7,426 nt of DNA from Brevundimonas sp. (GTDB lineage Bacteria; Pseudomonadota; Alphaproteobacteria; Caulobacterales; Caulobacteraceae). Where the stretch lies: positions 1 to 7,426 of the forward strand of contig JALAGW010000096.1 in assembly GCA_022712235.1 (NCBI GenBank), in the 5' to 3' direction. The notes below the pieces were generated by a model that saw nothing but the letters and a program-made list of their open reading frames with translations, was not told the origin of the DNA and did no database searches. A program made the position numbers and the translations under genes. Shown one piece after another: positions 5,970 to 7,426 of the stretch; within the stretch, counting starts at the first letter, position 1; each line of letters starts with the position of its first letter.

Positions 5970-6044
5970 TAACCGTCACATTAGCTTGACGGCGCTGTCG
6001 TCTGCGCCCGCTCTAAGCGGCTTCGAACCTATCGGAGTCGTCTT
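5970..6044 (+). promoter_or_regulatory. Probable promoter and operator-like repeat upstream of the PhoX-family gene
   Basis: TTGACGG at 5986-5992 equals the -35 consensus described for Caulobacter housekeeping promoters (TTGACGS). GCTCTAAG at 6010-6017 partly resembles the matching -10 element (GCTANAWC) but at somewhat long spacing. The -35 box overlaps a perfect inverted repeat, CCGTCA (5973-5978) / TGACGG (5987-5992), with an 8-bp spacer, suited to a dimeric regulator. It is not a clear Pho-box direct repeat. The ribosome site GGAG (6034-6037) is 7 nt before the ATG and is part of a GANTC site, GAGTC at 6035-6039. Confidence 0.45.
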
Positions 6045-7426
6045 ATGCGTCTGCAGCGCCGCCAACTGATCTCGACCGGGGCTGCGGCCTTCGCCTTCGC
6101 CGGCTTCGCCCGCAACGTCCACGCCCAAGGCGCGAGCGAAGAGACCTACGTCAATCAGGTCGAGGGCTATGGCCCGCTGAAGGCCGATCCCAATGGTCTG
6201 CTCGACCTGCCCGAGGGCTTTTCCTATCAGGTCATCTCCCAGAGCGGCGAGACCATGGACGACGGCCTGCTGGTCCCCGGTCAGCCCGACGGCATGGGCT
6301 GTTTCGCCCTGACGCCGACCATGGTGGCCCTGGTGCGCAACCACGAGCTGAAGGGGTCCAAGGCGCTTCATCGCAATCTGGGGCCGGGCGGCTTCCATCA
6401 CGAACGCCTCGGTCAGCTGGACGCCTCCAGGGCCTATGACACCTACAAGGACGGCCGCCCCCTGCCCGGCGGCACGACCACCCTGGTCTATGATCTCGAA
6501 ACCCGCCGGACGGTGCGTCAGCACCTGTCGCTGGCCGGCACCTCGACCAACTGCTGCGGCGGCCACACCCCGTGGGGCAGTTGGCTGACCTGCGAGGAAA
6601 CGGTCGAGACCCCCGCCGACGCCGACGTGACCAAGGCCCACGGCTGGGTCTTCGAGGTGCCCGCCGACGCCACCGGTCTGGTCGATCCCGTGCCGCTCAA
6701 GGCCATGGGCCGCTTCGACCACGAGGCCGTCTGCATCGACCCGCGCACCGGCATCGCCTACCTGACCGAGGATCAGGGCGATGGTCTCTTCTACCGCTTC
6801 ATCCCGACGGTTCCCGGCCAGCTGGCGCGCGGCGGACGCCTTCAGGCCATGGCCTTCAAGGGGCAAGCAAGCGCCGACAGCTCCAACCACGACGCCCGCG
6901 CCTGGTCGGTCAACGACTGGCGCGAGGTCGAATGGATCGACATGGACGATGTCGAGGACCCCGCGGGCGACCTGCGCATGCGCGGCCATGCCGCCGGCGC
7001 CGTGAAGGTGGCGCGCGGCGAAGGCGTCTTCTGGGGCGAGAACGAGCTCTATCTGACCGCCACCTCGGGCGGGCCGCTGCGCCGGGGCCAGATCCTGCGC
7101 TACGTCCCCTCGCCCGACGAAGGCGGCGCGGACGAGGCCCGCAACCCCGGCCGCATCCAGTTGTTCGTCGAAAGCACGGACCTGCGCACCATGAATATGG
7201 GCGACAACCTGTGCATCGCGCCCTGGGGCCACCTGATCGTCTGCGAGGACAACTATTCGGACGAGGTGCGCAACCACATCAAGGGCGTGACGCCCGACGG
7301 CCGCCTCTACACCATCGCCCGCAACGTCTTCACCGGGAACTCGGAGTTCGCCGGGGCCGTGTTCTCGCCGGACGGCAGCGTCCTGTTCGTGAACATCATG
7401 TACCCCGGCCTGACCTTCGCGATCAG
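6045..7426 (+). CDS. Tat-exported PhoX/DUF839 family protein (right end cut by window)
   Basis: An open frame of 460 codons that runs off the window without a stop. Residues 1-28 look like a Tat signal: twin Arg R5-R6 (LQRRQLISTG), a hydrophobic stretch AAAFAFAGF and an AHA-type cleavage site at VHAQG, so the protein should be exported folded. The rest is DUF839/PhoX. TNCCGGHTPWGSWLTCEE (168-185) matches the motif holding the iron-binding Cys of PhoX, followed by GRFDHEA (222-228), YLTEDQGDGLFYRF (239-252), GDNLCIAPWGHLIVCEDN (386-403) and SPDGSVLFVNIMYPGLTFAI at the edge. Known PhoX enzymes are Ca/Fe-dependent phosphomonoesterases, usually longer (about 600 or more residues). This shorter type is often annotated PhoX without biochemical proof. 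The ATG at 6045 follows GGAG at 7 nt. By comparison with the family's end, only a few residues are missing. Phosphate starvation control is possible but no clear Pho box is seen. Confidence 0.88.
   Translation, partial: MRLQRRQLISTGAAAFAFAGFARNVHAQGASEETYVNQVEGYGPLKADPNGLLDLPEGFSYQVISQSGETMDDGLLVPGQPDGMGCFALTPTMVALVRNHELKGSKALHRNLGPGGFHHERLGQLDASRAYDTYKDGRPLPGGTTTLVYDLETRRTVRQHLSLAGTSTNCCGGHTPWGSWLTCEETVETPADADVTKAHGWVFEVPADATGLVDPVPLKAMGRFDHEAVCIDPRTGIAYLTEDQGDGLFYRFIPTVPGQLARGGRLQAMAFKGQASADSSNHDARAWSVNDWREVEWIDMDDVEDPAGDLRMRGHAAGAVKVARGEGVFWGENELYLTATSGGPLRRGQILRYVPSPDEGGADEARNPGRIQLFVESTDLRTMNMGDNLCIAPWGHLIVCEDNYSDEVRNHIKGVTPDGRLYTIARNVFTGNSEFAGAVFSPDGSVLFVNIMYPGLTFAI

Noticed and set aside
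4687..5979. 430-residue minus-strand frame opposite cobS
   Set aside because: Gly/Val/Asp-rich antisense shadow without motifs; CobS is unambiguous on the plus strand.
5976..7277. 433-residue minus-strand frame opposite the PhoX-family gene
   Set aside because: Antisense shadow; the plus strand encodes a Tat signal and conserved PhoX motifs in an uninterrupted frame.
1..7426. Mobile element, phage, CRISPR, toxin-antitoxin or other defence system
   Set aside because: No transposase, integrase, regularly spaced repeats or toxin-like pairs are visible; base composition and codon style are even across the genes.

Overview
The window is high-GC, densely coded chromosomal DNA of an alphaproteobacterium. 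Gene content and style (GANTC sites near gene starts, a TTGACG-type -35 box, aerobic-pathway CobS, BolA next to a C-terminal J-domain protein) point to Caulobacterales, perhaps Brevundimonas. The genus is an inference from recall, not a search result. I see no tRNA, rRNA, insertion sequence, CRISPR array or prophage gene.

Layout from left to right: a short non-coding edge with inverted repeats (1-81); a minus-strand membrane-bound hybrid histidine kinase (82-1890); a minus-strand bolA-family gene (1996-2292); then, divergent from bolA across 45 bp, a plus-strand gene for a 223-residue protein with a C-terminal J-domain (2338-3009). A small minus-strand gene of unknown function (2969-3232) converges on the J-protein gene and overlaps its 3' end. 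It is divergent from a plus-strand run made of ohr (organic hydroperoxide reductase, 3365-3793), a class A FAD monooxygenase (3804-4913) and cobS (cobaltochelatase AAA+ subunit, 4924-5928), with only 10 bp between successive genes. After a strong RNA stem-loop and a probable promoter comes a Tat-exported PhoX/DUF839 protein (6045 to the right edge) that lacks only its last residues.

The genes suggest three themes: signal transduction (orphan hybrid kinase), redox, iron-sulfur and peroxide handling (BolA, Ohr, flavoprotein), and cobalamin or a related chelatase activity (CobS, possibly assisted by the J-protein). The spacing suggests ohr, the monooxygenase and cobS are co-transcribed.

I found no previously undescribed multi-gene system. 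The points most worth following are the peroxide-cobS operon structure with no cobT next to it, CcrM-type GANTC sites clustered at two gene starts, the stem-loop after cobS, and the small gene whose tail runs antisense into the J-protein gene with an abrupt change in codon use.
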